Shown here: positions 22,257 through 30,836 of the stretch, in pieces | How positions within the stretch are numbered: the first letter of the stretch is position 1 | How the letters are laid out: each line of letters opens with the position of its first letter | Assembly (NCBI GenBank): GCA_029779475.1 | Contig: JAKPAN010000167.1 | Location: 1 to 32,026 of the forward strand | Direction of reading: 5' to 3' | Length of the DNA: 32,026 bases | DNA from: Pseudomonadota bacterium | GTDB lineage: Bacteria; Pseudomonadota; Gammaproteobacteria; Xanthomonadales; Rhodanobacteraceae | The notes under the pieces: generated by a model | Database searches by the model: none | Seen by the model: only the letters and a program-made list of their open reading frames with translations | Told to the model about the DNA's origin: nothing | Position numbers and translations under genes: made by a program

Positions 22257-23966
22257 TCAGTCGCGTTCGGGATACAGCGCCGGCAACGGCTCGTCGCTCG
22301 CGCGCGTCGCGGGCGCGCGCGTCCACGCGAGGCCACCCTTGAACGCATCGTGCAGCAACGTGCCGAGTCCTTCGCTCGACGCGCCCGCGTAGCGCACGGC
22401 TTGCAGGCGCGCGAGTGCGTCGCGCTGGCGTTCGTCGCCGAGCTGTCTTGCGAGCTCGCCGAGGTTGCGCACGTCGCCACGCTCGCTGCGCGACCATGCG
22501 ACGAGCGCGCGCTCGGCCGCGGCGAATTCGCCCAGCGAACACGCGCGCAGGAACGCGGCGCGATGCGTCGACGCCTTCGCCGTCGATGCGTCGTCGACGC
22601 TCGCGCGCACTTTCGGCGCGCGTCGCGAATGCAGCCACCACGCGAGTGCAGTCGCGAGCCAGAGGACGAACATCACCAACGCAGCGAGCCGCCAGAAGCG
22701 CGCCTGACTGTCGACGAGCAGCGGCGCGTAAGGATTCGCGTCCACCACGGGCGGCGGTGCGGAAGCCTGCGGCGCAGCGGGTGCGTTGCCTGGCGTAGCC
22801 GCCGGCGACGTACCCACGCCCATGCCCGGCAACACGCGGATCGTGCGCGGCGGCAACTGCGCGGTTTCGAGGCGATCGGTCTGCGTGTTCCACCAGTCGA
22901 TGCTGATGCCCGGCACGGTCAGCGTGCCCGGCTTGTTCGGCACGATCGCGAACTTGCGCACGCGTTCGCCATAGAGCCAGTCGCCGTCATCGCGCGTGCG
23001 CGTGTCGCTCTTGTCGGGATAGACGTCCGCGCCGTCGGGCGCCTGCAACTGCAATTCCGGCAATTGCTCGAAGCCGGCGCCTTGCGCCTGCAGGCGCACC
23101 GTGCGCGTGACCGCATCGCCGACGTGGACTTCTTCGGGCAAATCGCTCTGGTCTTGCAACAACAGCGAAGCAACCGGCAGCCACGGATGTCCAGACGGCC
23201 AATTCACGGGCTGCTCGCGCACGTCGAGCGTGACCGCATCGGAACGCGCGACGACTTCTCGGCCGCGGCTGAAGAACGACGTCGGATCGCGCACGTCGAG
23301 CGTCGTGCCTCGGAACATGAGCGAGGGAACCGCGATCTTGCCGCTGCGCTCGGGCGTGAGCGCGTAGTGCTGCTCGACGACCTGGTAACGCCGCGCGCCG
23401 ACGGTGGCGACGTATTGCTTGTCCTGTCCGAGATGCTTGGCGGAAAGACCGTCGGCCTTCGGCTCGCCGATGCTGCCGCCGGTAAGGTCGATCGCGTAGT
23501 AGAGCTTGACCGTGTAGCGCACTTCCTGCTGCACGTCAGGATTCTTCGGCTGCGCGTCGATCTCGAAGAACAGGTCGCCGCCCGCCTGCGCCGGCGGCGC
23601 CGCGGCCTGCACGTCGAGTTCAAGCGGCGCGGTCTGCGCGTTGCCGACGGCGAGTGGCGCGATCGCGATGTGGCCTTCGTGTTTCGGTTGCAAGGCGACG
23701 GCCCAGAGCATCTTCGCATCGCGCGCGCCGTTGACGATGCTGACCTGCTGGCTCGACTGCGTGCCGCCGACGTCGAAGTCCTTCGACAACACCGAGAAAT
23801 CCGGCGCGCTCGCACCCGTGTCGGTGGTTTCGACGTTGAGCGTGACCGTCTCGCCGACGTGCATGCTCGTGCGGTCGAGCCACGCGCGCGGCGCACCGGA
23901 CGCGTGCGCGGCGATGGCCAGCCACGCAAACGCGCAGAGCGCAAACCGGATCGCGAAGCACTTCAT
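22257..23966 (-). CDS. batD: BatD family protein
   Basis: 569 residues. The ATG at 23966 overlaps the preceding TGA as ATGA and has GGAGGAG 8 nt upstream. A signal peptide (residues 1-25, ALCAFAWLAIAAHASGA) precedes AWLDRTSMHVGETVTLNVET, the usual BatD start. Several Ig-like beta domains follow (FFEIDAQPKNPDVQQEVRYT; LPEEVHVGDAVTRTVRL; TLTVPGISIDWWNTQTDR). After a Pro/Ala-rich linker comes a C-terminal helix (about 425-447, AALVMFVLWLATALAWWL) and a helical cytoplasmic tail. BatD-type proteins (BatD, Pfam PF13584) accompany MoxR and VWA proteins and were tied to aerotolerance and virulence in Bacteroides, Francisella and Leptospira. The protein probably places a large beta-domain stalk in the periplasm, contacting BatA/B VWA domains. 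Confidence 0.9.
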   Translation of the reverse strand: MKCFAIRFALCAFAWLAIAAHASGAPRAWLDRTSMHVGETVTLNVETTDTGASAPDFSVLSKDFDVGGTQSSQQVSIVNGARDAKMLWAVALQPKHEGHIAIAPLAVGNAQTAPLELDVQAAAPPAQAGGDLFFEIDAQPKNPDVQQEVRYTVKLYYAIDLTGGSIGEPKADGLSAKHLGQDKQYVATVGARRYQVVEQHYALTPERSGKIAVPSLMFRGTTLDVRDPTSFFSRGREVVARSDAVTLDVREQPVNWPSGHPWLPVASLLLQDQSDLPEEVHVGDAVTRTVRLQAQGAGFEQLPELQLQAPDGADVYPDKSDTRTRDDGDWLYGERVRKFAIVPNKPGTLTVPGISIDWWNTQTDRLETAQLPPRTIRVLPGMGVGTSPAATPGNAPAAPQASAPPPVVDANPYAPLLVDSQARFWRLAALVMFVLWLATALAWWLHSRRAPKVRASVDDASTAKASTHRAAFLRACSLGEFAAAERALVAWSRSERGDVRNLGELARQLGDERQRDALARLQAVRYAGASSEGLGTLLHDAFKGGLAWTRAPATRASDEPLPALYPERD

Positions 23967-25951
23967 CGACCGTCTCCTCCGCCCTGCTGGCGGCGCTGGT
24001 ATTCGAGCATGAACTTGCGGCGCAGGAGGCCGCCCGGATCGTCGGGCACGCGTTGCAGCCATTGGTCGAGCGCCTGACGCTTCTCGCGCGTCGCGGCGTC
24101 TTCCGCAGGCACGGCGACTTGCGACTTGCGCTCGCCGTCCTTGTCGCTCTGCTTGCCGTCTTTCGCTAGCGCCTGGTCGACCGATTGCGACAACGCCTCG
24201 CGTTGTTTTGCATCCGCCTGTGCCTGCTGCGCATCCTGCGGCGATGGCGACGCGGATTGCTGGTCGTCGCCTTGTTGTTGCGATTTCGAATCACCGTCCT
24301 GCGACGGCTGCTTCTGGTTGTCCGATGCGGATGCGTCGTTCTTCTGCGCGTCCTGCGACTTGCCGTCCTGCGACTGCGAATCCTTGCCCTGCCGCTGCGA
24401 ATCCTTGCCGTCCTTGCTGTCGCCCTGCTTCGATTCGTCGCCGTTCTGCTGCTGCGAATCCTGATCCTTCTTCTGCGAATCGCCTTCGCCGGACTTTTGT
24501 TGCGGGTCGCCCTGCTTCTTGTCGTCGCCGTCCTTCTGCTGGTCGTTCTGGCCTTGCTGGTTCTGCTGCTGTTGTTGCTGACGCTTGAGTGCGTCTTGGA
24601 CGATCTTGCGGTTGGCGACGGCGTCGGGCATGTCGGGCGCATGCTTGAGTGCGTCGTCGTAGGCCGCGATCGCTTCTTCATAACGACCGAGTTGCGCGAG
24701 TGCGTTGCCGCGGTTGTAGGCACCATCTGCGCTGTCGGCGTGCGCGTATTCGTCCGCAGCTTTCGCGTAGTCGCCCTCACGATACGCCGCGGCGCCGCGC
24801 CACGCGGCGTCGGGCGCGACGGTCGCTGCGTTTTTCGCGTCGCCGCGTGCGAGCGCGGCTGCCGTCTGCTGATCGCGGCGTTGCCACAGATCGGAAAAGC
24901 TTGCGGCACGCGCGGGCTGCGTGGGCGCATACAGCGCGAGCGCGACGAGCATGAGCCAGCCGCGACGGAAACCGAGCAACGCGATCGGCACGAGCGCGAG
25001 CAACAGCCACGGCCCGCGATCGCGCCAACGGTTGCCGACCGCGTCGTCACCGGCATCCGAGGACTTCGCGGCATCGACGCGCGCATCGTCGGGCAACAAC
25101 GCGTCGACGTCGCTGCGGTCGGCGGCGAGCGTCGCGTAACGTCCGCCGCCGGCGCTTGCGAGTTCTCGCAACGCGGTTTCGTCGAGGCGTGCAAGCACGA
25201 CGTTGCCGCTGGAATCCTTGAGGAAATCGCCTTGCGCGAGCGCGACCGGCGCACCGCCCGGCGTGCCGACGCCGAGCACGGACACGTCGAAGCCCTTCGC
25301 GTGCGCGCGCTTGGCGGCGGCGAGCGCGTCGCCGTCCGCAGCGTCGGCGATGAGCACGATCTGGCCGTGATGCAGTCCGGCCTGTTCGATCAACGCGACG
25401 GACTTGTCGATGGCGCGACCGGTCGCATTGCCAGCCACGGGCATCGTCGAAGGATCGAGCGACTCGACGAGATGACGCACGGTGCCGACGTCGTCGGTGA
25501 GCGGCGCGGCGACGAAGGCTTCGCCCGCGTAGCCGATCAGCGCGGTCTGGTAGTCGCGGCTGCGCGCGAGCAGGTCGTCGAGCTTGAAGCGCGCGCGATC
25601 GAGTCGGCTTGGCTTCACGTCCTGCGCGAGCATCGTCGGGGCGAGTTCCAGCGCGAACACGCGCGCGGCCTCGTTGCGCAGCAATGGCTGCGACTCGCGT
25701 TCCCACGCCGGGCCGGCAAGCGCGAGGCAAGCGATGAACCAGCCGAGCGCAGCGAGCACGCGCGGCGAGCGCGACGCCTTGCCGTCGCTGCGCTCGATGA
25801 GATGCGGCAGCAGATGCGCATCGACCGCGGCGCGCCAGCCGCCCGCATCGCTGCCCGAGCGTCGCACCGCTAGCCAAAGCAGCGGCAGCGCGGCAAGCGC
25901 GAGCAGCGCCCATGGCCGCAGGAAATGAAAGTCGGCGACCGACGCGCTCAT
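23963..25951 (-). CDS. batB: BatB-BatC fusion: VWA domain plus TPR and Gln/Asp/Lys/Ser-rich tail
   Basis: 662 residues. The ATG at 25951 overlaps the batA stop as ATGA. Residues 1-90 hold two helices, 95-270 a VWA domain, and about 312-345 another pair of helices. Residues 375-457 are TPRs (AAYREGDYAKAADEYAHADS; NRGNALAQLGRYEEAIAAYD). A very polar low-complexity stretch follows (about 458-610: RQQQQQQNQQGQNDQQK and onward), then a conserved end (QWLQRVPDDPGGLLRRKFML). In many bacteria the VWA part (BatB) and TPR part (BatC) are separate genes. The metal-ion motif DxSxS of VWA domains reads ELAPT here (residues 102-106, FALELAPTMLAQD), so classical Mg binding is doubtful. It is inner-membrane anchored; a complex with BatA and BatD is inferred from family knowledge. 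Confidence 0.9.
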   Translation of the reverse strand: MSASVADFHFLRPWALLALAALPLLWLAVRRSGSDAGGWRAAVDAHLLPHLIERSDGKASRSPRVLAALGWFIACLALAGPAWERESQPLLRNEAARVFALELAPTMLAQDVKPSRLDRARFKLDDLLARSRDYQTALIGYAGEAFVAAPLTDDVGTVRHLVESLDPSTMPVAGNATGRAIDKSVALIEQAGLHHGQIVLIADAADGDALAAAKRAHAKGFDVSVLGVGTPGGAPVALAQGDFLKDSSGNVVLARLDETALRELASAGGGRYATLAADRSDVDALLPDDARVDAAKSSDAGDDAVGNRWRDRGPWLLLALVPIALLGFRRGWLMLVALALYAPTQPARAASFSDLWQRRDQQTAAALARGDAKNAATVAPDAAWRGAAAYREGDYAKAADEYAHADSADGAYNRGNALAQLGRYEEAIAAYDDALKHAPDMPDAVANRKIVQDALKRQQQQQQNQQGQNDQQKDGDDKKQGDPQQKSGEGDSQKKDQDSQQQNGDESKQGDSKDGKDSQRQGKDSQSQDGKSQDAQKNDASASDNQKQPSQDGDSKSQQQGDDQQSASPSPQDAQQAQADAKQREALSQSVDQALAKDGKQSDKDGERKSQVAVPAEDAATREKRQALDQWLQRVPDDPGGLLRRKFMLEYQRRQQGGGDGR

Positions 25952-26949
25952 GCGATGGCGCCCCGGCGGAACGAGGTGCGCACGAGCGGCACGCCGAACG
26001 CGCACGCAGCGGCGAGCAGCGACGCGGCCAGCGGCATCCAGTACAACTCGTCGACGGGGCGCAGCGTCTGCTTGGCGTCGGCGGCGGGCTCGAGCTTGTC
26101 GATCTCGCGATAGATGTCGGCGAGTTCCTCGCTGTTGCGCGCGCGGAAATAGCGGCCGCCCGTGGCCTGCGCCATCTTCGTCAGCATCGCTTCGTCGAGA
26201 TCCTCGGACGGATTGACGAGGCGGCTGCCGAACAGCGAATCCACGCGCATGCTGTCGGCACCGATGCCGATGGTGTAGATGCGCACATGGTTGGCGGCGG
26301 CGAGTTCGATCGCCTTCTGCGGCGTGAGCTCGCCGGAATTGTTGACGCCGTCGGTGAGCAGCACGAGCACGCGCTGGTCTTGCGGACGGTCGCGCAGGCG
26401 TTTGACGGCGAGCCCGACGGCGTCGCCGATTGCCGTCTCGCGGCCGGCGAGGCCGATCGTCGATTCGATGAGCTGCTGGCCGACGGTCTTGAGGTCGAAC
26501 GTGAGCGGCACGAGCAGGTAGGCGCGCGTACCGAACAGGATGAGACCGACGCGGTCGCCTTGGCGGCGATGCACGAAGTCGCTCGCGATCGCCTGGATCG
26601 CGGCGAAGCGCGGCGCCGGATTGCCGCCGAGCTGCATGTCCTCGATGCTCATGCTGCCCGAGGTGTCGATCGCGAGCAGCAGGTCGCGGCCCGAACGCGC
26701 GACGTCCTCGGCCGGGCCGAGCCATTGAGGCCGCGCGAGCGCGAACACGAGCAACGCCCAAGCGAGCAACGCGAATGCGCGGCGCGCGAACGGAACCGGA
26801 GAGACGTCGCGCTGCTGCGGCAAGGCGAGGCCGAGATGCGGAAGATGCAGCGTCGCGCCCGACCAGCCGCGCGCACGCGGCAACAGCCACGCCGCAATGA
26901 TCGGCAGCGGCAACAACGCGAGCAACCAAGGCCAGGCGAGTTCAAACAT
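25948..26949 (-). CDS. batA: BatA: membrane-anchored VWA domain protein
   Basis: 333 residues from the ATG at 26949, overlapping the DUF4381 gene by 8 nt. Two N-terminal helices (ELAWPWLLALLPLPIIAAWL; FALLAWALLVFALARPQW) are followed by a complete VWA domain. The metal site is intact: DTSGS (residues 95-99, LLAIDTSGSM), a Thr in GRETAIGDAVG and the Asp in VLLTDGVNNSGE. A C-terminal helix (MPLAASLLAAACAFGVPLV) closes the protein. The arrangement matches BatA of Bacteroides-type aerotolerance operons. VWA domains of this group probably bind the MoxR ATPase or client proteins in the periplasm or cytoplasm. With BatB's motif degraded, BatA is the only VWA protein of the operon with a normal metal site. 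Confidence 0.94.
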   Translation of the reverse strand: MFELAWPWLLALLPLPIIAAWLLPRARGWSGATLHLPHLGLALPQQRDVSPVPFARRAFALLAWALLVFALARPQWLGPAEDVARSGRDLLLAIDTSGSMSIEDMQLGGNPAPRFAAIQAIASDFVHRRQGDRVGLILFGTRAYLLVPLTFDLKTVGQQLIESTIGLAGRETAIGDAVGLAVKRLRDRPQDQRVLVLLTDGVNNSGELTPQKAIELAAANHVRIYTIGIGADSMRVDSLFGSRLVNPSEDLDEAMLTKMAQATGGRYFRARNSEELADIYREIDKLEPAADAKQTLRPVDELYWMPLAASLLAAACAFGVPLVRTSFRRGAIA

Positions 26950-27475
26950 GCGCGGGCCCTGCTTTCAACGCGCGATCGAGCCAGCGGCGTGCGAGTTCGA
27001 GCAGCGCGTTGGCGTCGTCGTCCGCAACATCACCATCGCGGCGGTATTGCAGGTCGAGCAAAGCGCGCCCCGCGCGACCGCCACGGAACGGCGCGCGCTG
27101 CGCTTCATCCGGCGGGAATTGCGCGTCGAGGAAATCGAGCCACGCATCGCCATGCAACGCGGCGGCATTCGGCGCGATCGTCAGCGATGCACGGCGCAGC
27201 AGTCGCGAAACGTCGGCGGCGACGCGCACCGGATCGGCTTGCGCGGCATGACTCGCTGCGATGCGGTCGAGTTCGCCACGCACGCGTGCGTGCCAGCGTC
27301 GCGCGTGAAGTCGACGCCGCGTAATGCGAACGAGAACGAGGATGGCGACGACGATCAACGCCGCAAGCAGCCACCAACCCGGCGCGGGCGGCCACCAGCC
27401 CGGCGTTGGCGGCAGATGGATGTCGTGTAGCGGCAGCGCAGCCGCTTGCGTCGGCGCAGCGGGCGCGGCGCTCAT
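26942..27475 (-). CDS. DUF4381 family membrane protein of the Bat operon
   Basis: 177 residues. The ATG at 27475 overlaps the DUF58 stop as ATGA. The N-terminus HDIHLPPTPGWWPPAPGWWL, a helix at about residues 34-51 (LLAALIVVAILVLVRITR), an Arg-rich juxtamembrane segment, and a helical cytoplasmic domain with LLRRASLTIAP and GDAWLDFLD are the DUF4381 pattern. Proteins of this family occur almost only between DUF58 and batA genes, so a structural role in the MoxR-Bat membrane complex is likely. No catalytic motif is seen. All spacings to the neighbours are overlaps, so it is translated in a coupled run. Confidence 0.88.
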   Translation of the reverse strand: MSAAPAAPTQAAALPLHDIHLPPTPGWWPPAPGWWLLAALIVVAILVLVRITRRRLHARRWHARVRGELDRIAASHAAQADPVRVAADVSRLLRRASLTIAPNAAALHGDAWLDFLDAQFPPDEAQRAPFRGGRAGRALLDLQYRRDGDVADDDANALLELARRWLDRALKAGPAHV

Positions 27476-28407
27476 GCGACCACCATTGACGGTCGCGTGC
27501 GCGCGAGCAGCGGCGCGAGTGCGCGGCGCAGGTCGGCGTCGGTGTCGAGTTCGACGACGCGGATGCCCAGCTTGCGGCACTCGCCGAGCAGGCGCGCGCG
27601 CGAAGCGGCGAAACGTTCCGTCCACGCGTTTCGCACGCGTGCATCGCCGAAATCGACGATGCGACGCGCATCCCCCAGATGCACGGCGTAGCGTCCCGGC
27701 GGCGGCGCGGCGAGCTCGAGCGCATCGCGCAGCAGCACGACGGCGATCTCGTGACGCGCCGCGAGCTGCGGCAGTGGCAACACCGCTTCGGCATCCGCAC
27801 TGAAGCCATCGGTGAACAGCACGACGCGCATGCCGGGACGCAGCAGGCGCCGCATGCGCGTAAGCGCGCGCGACAGCGGTTCGCTGCGCGCGAGGTCGCT
27901 CGCGTGATCCCAGTCGCGCATCGCGCGCAACGTGCGCAACACGCCGCGACGGCCGCCCGCGGGTTTGACTTCGCCATCGACGCCGCCGCCGAAACCGAGC
28001 GCGCCGACGCGGTCGCCTGCCGCGCTTGCCATCCACGCGAGCAAGGCTGCGGCGCGCGCGGCCTGCACGTTCTTGAAACGCGCGCGCGTGCCGAAGTGCA
28101 TCGAAGGATTGAGGTCGAGCGCAAGCAGCAACGCCTGTTCGCGTTCTTCCTCGAACAATTTCGTGTGCGGCTTGCCGCTGCGCGCGGTGACGCGCCAGTC
28201 CATGTGGCGGATTTCGTCGCCGGGCTGATAGATGCGCGACTCGCGGAAATCCACGCCGCGGCCGCGCCAGCGCGAGCTGCTCGTGCCGGAACGCAAGGCG
28301 ACTGCACGACGCTGGCGCGCGAGCGAGGCGCCGTGCGCGAGCGCGGACAGCGCGATCAATTCGTCGAGCGCGACGCGCGTGGCGTCATGGGGCGTGCGGG
28401 GCGTCAT
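27472..28407 (-). CDS. DUF58 domain protein of the MoxR-Bat operon
   Basis: 311 residues from the ATG at 28407; no strong ribosome site is seen. The DUF58 signature IYQPGDEIRHMDWRVTARS lies at residues 59-77, followed by KLFEEEREQALLLALDLNPS. The latter is a VWA-like strand with a shortened metal motif (D98, N100, S102). A further MRVVLFTDGFSADAE strand fits the VWA-like fold. There is no transmembrane helix, so the product is probably cytoplasmic or peripheral. DUF58 proteins regularly follow moxR and are thought to link the ATPase to the membrane VWA proteins. It is separated from moxR by 30 nt and coupled to DUF4381. Confidence 0.92.
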   Translation of the reverse strand: MTPRTPHDATRVALDELIALSALAHGASLARQRRAVALRSGTSSSRWRGRGVDFRESRIYQPGDEIRHMDWRVTARSGKPHTKLFEEEREQALLLALDLNPSMHFGTRARFKNVQAARAAALLAWMASAAGDRVGALGFGGGVDGEVKPAGGRRGVLRTLRAMRDWDHASDLARSEPLSRALTRMRRLLRPGMRVVLFTDGFSADAEAVLPLPQLAARHEIAVVLLRDALELAAPPPGRYAVHLGDARRIVDFGDARVRNAWTERFAASRARLLGECRKLGIRVVELDTDADLRRALAPLLARTRPSMVVA

Positions 28408-28437
28408 GGAAAGATTCGGTTCGCGTCGCTGCGCCGT

Positions 28438-29424
28438 TTATGGCAACGGCACGCGTTCGAGCAGTAATGCGATGACCTTGTCCGCATCGACGCCTTCGGC
28501 TTCTGCCTCGTAGCTGAGCAGCACGCGATGGCGCAACACGTCGGCGGCGATCGCGTGGACATCCTCGGGTGTCGCGTAGTCGCGGCCGTTCAGCCAAGCG
28601 TGCGCGCGCGTGCAACGGTCGAGCGCGATGGTGCCGCGCGGACTCGCACCGAAGGCGACGTAGCGCGCGAGTTCCGCGCCATATGCGGATGGGTCGCGCG
28701 TGGCGAGGACGAGTTGGACGATGTATTCCTCGAGCTGCGGCGCAAGGTGCAGATCAAGCACTTCGCCGCGCGCGGCGAATACCTGTGCCTGCGTGAGTCG
28801 CTGCGCCGGTGCGGACGCATGCGTCATCGCACGACGCGCACGTTCGCGCGCGAACTTGAGGATCGCCGCCTCGGCCGCCGCGTTCGGATAACCGACGCGC
28901 ACGTGCAGGAGAAAACGGTCGAGCTGCGCTTCGGGCAGCGGATAGGTGCCTTCCTGCTCGATCGGGTTCTGCGTCGCCATCACGAGGAACAATTCCGGCA
29001 ACGCGTAGGTGTCGCGTCCGACCGTGACCTGCCGCTCGCCCATCGCTTCGAGCAGCGCAGACTGCACCTTCGCCGGCGCGCGATTCACTTCGTCGGCAAG
29101 GATGACGTTGTGGAAGATCGGCCCGCGCTGGAACTCGAAATTTCCCGTCTGCGGCCGATAGATTTCGGTGCCGGTGAGGTCGGCGGGCAAGAGGTCGGGC
29201 GTGAACTGCACGCGGTGGAAGTCGGCGTCGATGCGCGACGCGAGTTCCTTGATCGCGGTAGTTTTTGCCAAGCCCGGCGCGCCTTCGACGAGCAAGTGCC
29301 CGTCGGCGAGCAGCGCGATGAGCAGGCGGTCGATGAGCGCTTCCTGGCCGATGATGCTGTGGCCGAGTTCGCCGCGCAGGCGGGAAAAGGCGGCCGACGC
29401 CGAGGCTGTGTCTGGCATGTCCAT
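28438..29424 (-). CDS. moxR: MoxR-family AAA+ ATPase
   Basis: 328 residues from the ATG at 29424, with GGAA 7 nt upstream; ATG at 29418 or a GTG at 29457 are alternatives. Seen: Walker A GAPGLAKT (about residues 48-55), the LPADLTGTEIY segment, Walker B VILADEVNRAP with Asp111-Glu112, the sensor segment FLVMATQNPIEQEGTYPLPE, and AQLDRFL with the arginine-finger region. The C-terminal lid carries GASPRGTIAL and TPEDV, all typical of MoxR/RavA-type ATPases. These act as chaperone-like remodelers together with VWA proteins, here the products of the five genes downstream. It is the first gene of the operon; the 146 nt before it contain no clear promoter by eye. Confidence 0.95.
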   Translation of the reverse strand: MDMPDTASASAAFSRLRGELGHSIIGQEALIDRLLIALLADGHLLVEGAPGLAKTTAIKELASRIDADFHRVQFTPDLLPADLTGTEIYRPQTGNFEFQRGPIFHNVILADEVNRAPAKVQSALLEAMGERQVTVGRDTYALPELFLVMATQNPIEQEGTYPLPEAQLDRFLLHVRVGYPNAAAEAAILKFARERARRAMTHASAPAQRLTQAQVFAARGEVLDLHLAPQLEEYIVQLVLATRDPSAYGAELARYVAFGASPRGTIALDRCTRAHAWLNGRDYATPEDVHAIAADVLRHRVLLSYEAEAEGVDADKVIALLLERVPLP

Positions 29425-29570
29425 GAAGGTTTTCCGGGGATTTGCGGATTTTCGCACGGGGGCGCGCGCCTATGGACAACGCGCGGCGGCGGAAGTTTTC
29501 GACAAACCGGAGAAAGTGCGATCGCGCGACGCTACATGACGTTTCCAGCTGGATTCGACGGGGCCGCAAT

Positions 29571-30728
29571 TCAGCGGTCGAGCGCCTGCTCGAACGTGGT
29601 CGGCCGTCCAACCAGCCAACCTTGCGCATAGCGGCAGCCGAGTCGATGCAGGATCTCGCGCTGTTCGCGCGTTTCCACGCCTTCGGCGATGAGGTCGCAA
29701 TCGAGCGCGCGCGTCATCGCGACGACGACGCCGACGACGGCGACGCCGCGCGGGCGGTCGAGCGCGCGCACGAAGCTCGCGTCGAGCTTGATCTGGTCGA
29801 AGTCGAGCGTCAGCAACGGGCCGAGGTTGGAAAATCCAGTACCGAAATCGTCGAGCGCGACGGGCATGCCGACCGCGTGGCAACGTGTGAGCAACGCGGC
29901 GATGCGCGCCTGGTCGAGCACGAGACTTTCGGTGATTTCGAGCTTGAGGCGCTGCGGCGGCAGCTCGCGTTCGTGCAGGTGCGCAATGATCCGGTCGACG
30001 AAACCGGGATCGTCGAGCTGGCGCGCCGACACATTGAGCGCAATGAACGGCAGCGGCTTGCGGCCGCGCCGACGGAATTCGACGAGCATGTCGCAGACGC
30101 GTTCGAGGACGTAGTCGCCGATCGGTACGATCAGCGAGGTTTCCTCGGCGAGGCGGATGAATTCGGCAGGCGAGACGTCGCCGCGCCGCGGATGCGTCCA
30201 GCGCACGAGCGCTTCGTAGCCGGCAATGTGGCCGGTTTCGATTTCCTCGATCGGCTGCAGGCGGACTTCCAGTTCCTTGCGTTCGATCGCGGCGCGCAGT
30301 TCGCTTTCGAGGCGGATCTTGCCGATCGCGTGCGCATCATCGTGTGCGCCGTGCATGTTCGCCGACGCCGTATCGTTGCCGCCGGTGAGTTTCGCGAGCG
30401 CCGAGCGATAGCGCGTCAACTGGCTGAGCAGAAGCGCGCGCACGACCGGATCGGCGGTCGCGAGGCGTTCCGCGAATTGCGTGGCGTCGATGCGCGTGAG
30501 TTGGCAGGGCGTGATCGCGCGCGCGGTCGCGGTACGCGGCGATTCGTCGATGACGGCCATTTCGCCGATCAGCATGCCGGGGCCGAGTTCGCCGAGCACA
30601 CGATGCTCGCCAAATTGCGTGGTGCTGATCTCGATGCGCCCGGATTCGATGAGGAACGCACCGGTCGGCGCGTCGCCTTCGGAGAAGATCAGTTCGCCGG
30701 CGTCGAATCGCTCGCTGTAGGACTGCAC
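29571..30728 (-). CDS. Cyclic-nucleotide-binding domain plus EAL c-di-GMP phosphodiesterase
   Basis: 385 residues. I chose the GTG at 30728 because GGAGGAG lies 7 nt upstream; the open frame to 30827 runs through a terminator. Residues 1-115 are a cNMP-binding domain with ELIFSEGDAPTGAFLIESG and the phosphate-binding loop GEMAVIDESPRTATA (Arg65), suggesting it can bind cAMP or cGMP. Residues 136-385 are an EAL domain with all catalytic residues visible: EALVRW (172-177), Asn232, Glu264 in LEITES, DDFGTG (293-298), Lys314, Glu349 in AEGVET and Gln369. It should hydrolyse c-di-GMP to pGpG, with activity gated by a cyclic mononucleotide; the gating is inference. There is no membrane segment. It lies between the adhesin-like gene and moxR on the same strand. 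Confidence 0.93.
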   Translation of the reverse strand: MQSYSERFDAGELIFSEGDAPTGAFLIESGRIEISTTQFGEHRVLGELGPGMLIGEMAVIDESPRTATARAITPCQLTRIDATQFAERLATADPVVRALLLSQLTRYRSALAKLTGGNDTASANMHGAHDDAHAIGKIRLESELRAAIERKELEVRLQPIEEIETGHIAGYEALVRWTHPRRGDVSPAEFIRLAEETSLIVPIGDYVLERVCDMLVEFRRRGRKPLPFIALNVSARQLDDPGFVDRIIAHLHERELPPQRLKLEITESLVLDQARIAALLTRCHAVGMPVALDDFGTGFSNLGPLLTLDFDQIKLDASFVRALDRPRGVAVVGVVVAMTRALDCDLIAEGVETREQREILHRLGCRYAQGWLVGRPTTFEQALDR

Positions 30729-30788
30729 GGCGCGGCTCCTCCCCCGAACGTCCAGCGCGACGCGAACGGACACCGCAGAATCGTACAC

Positions 30789-30817
30789 AAAAAAAGGGCC
30801 GCATTGCTGCGGCCCTT
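30789..30817 (-). terminator. Intrinsic terminator after the Ig-like repeat protein gene
   Basis: On the minus strand AAGGGCCGCA-GCAA-TGCGGCCCTT forms a perfect 10-bp stem (30817-30794) followed by seven U (30795-30789, partly shared with the stem). It lies about 20 nt after the stop of the Ig-like gene. It separates that transcript from the downstream EAL gene, which therefore needs its own promoter in the 60 nt before 30728. Confidence 0.9.
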
Positions 30818-30836
30818 GATCATTCATTTCTTCAAG

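Noticed and set aside
24130-24580. CRISPR-like or tandem repeat array in the CTG/TTG-rich stretch
   Set aside because: The repetition is irregular, has no fixed spacer or unit, and is explained by the coding of a Gln/Asp/Ser/Lys-rich protein segment.
24185-25873. 562-codon plus-strand frame rich in Leu and Val that looks membrane-like
   Set aside because: Antisense reading of the Gln/Lys/Asp-rich tail of BatB-C: complement of CAG/AAG/GAC codons gives CTG/CTT/GTC. There is no start signal.
30728-30827. N-terminal extension of the EAL gene up to an ATG at 30827
   Set aside because: It would translate through the terminator of the upstream gene; the GTG at 30728 has GGAGGAG at ideal distance.
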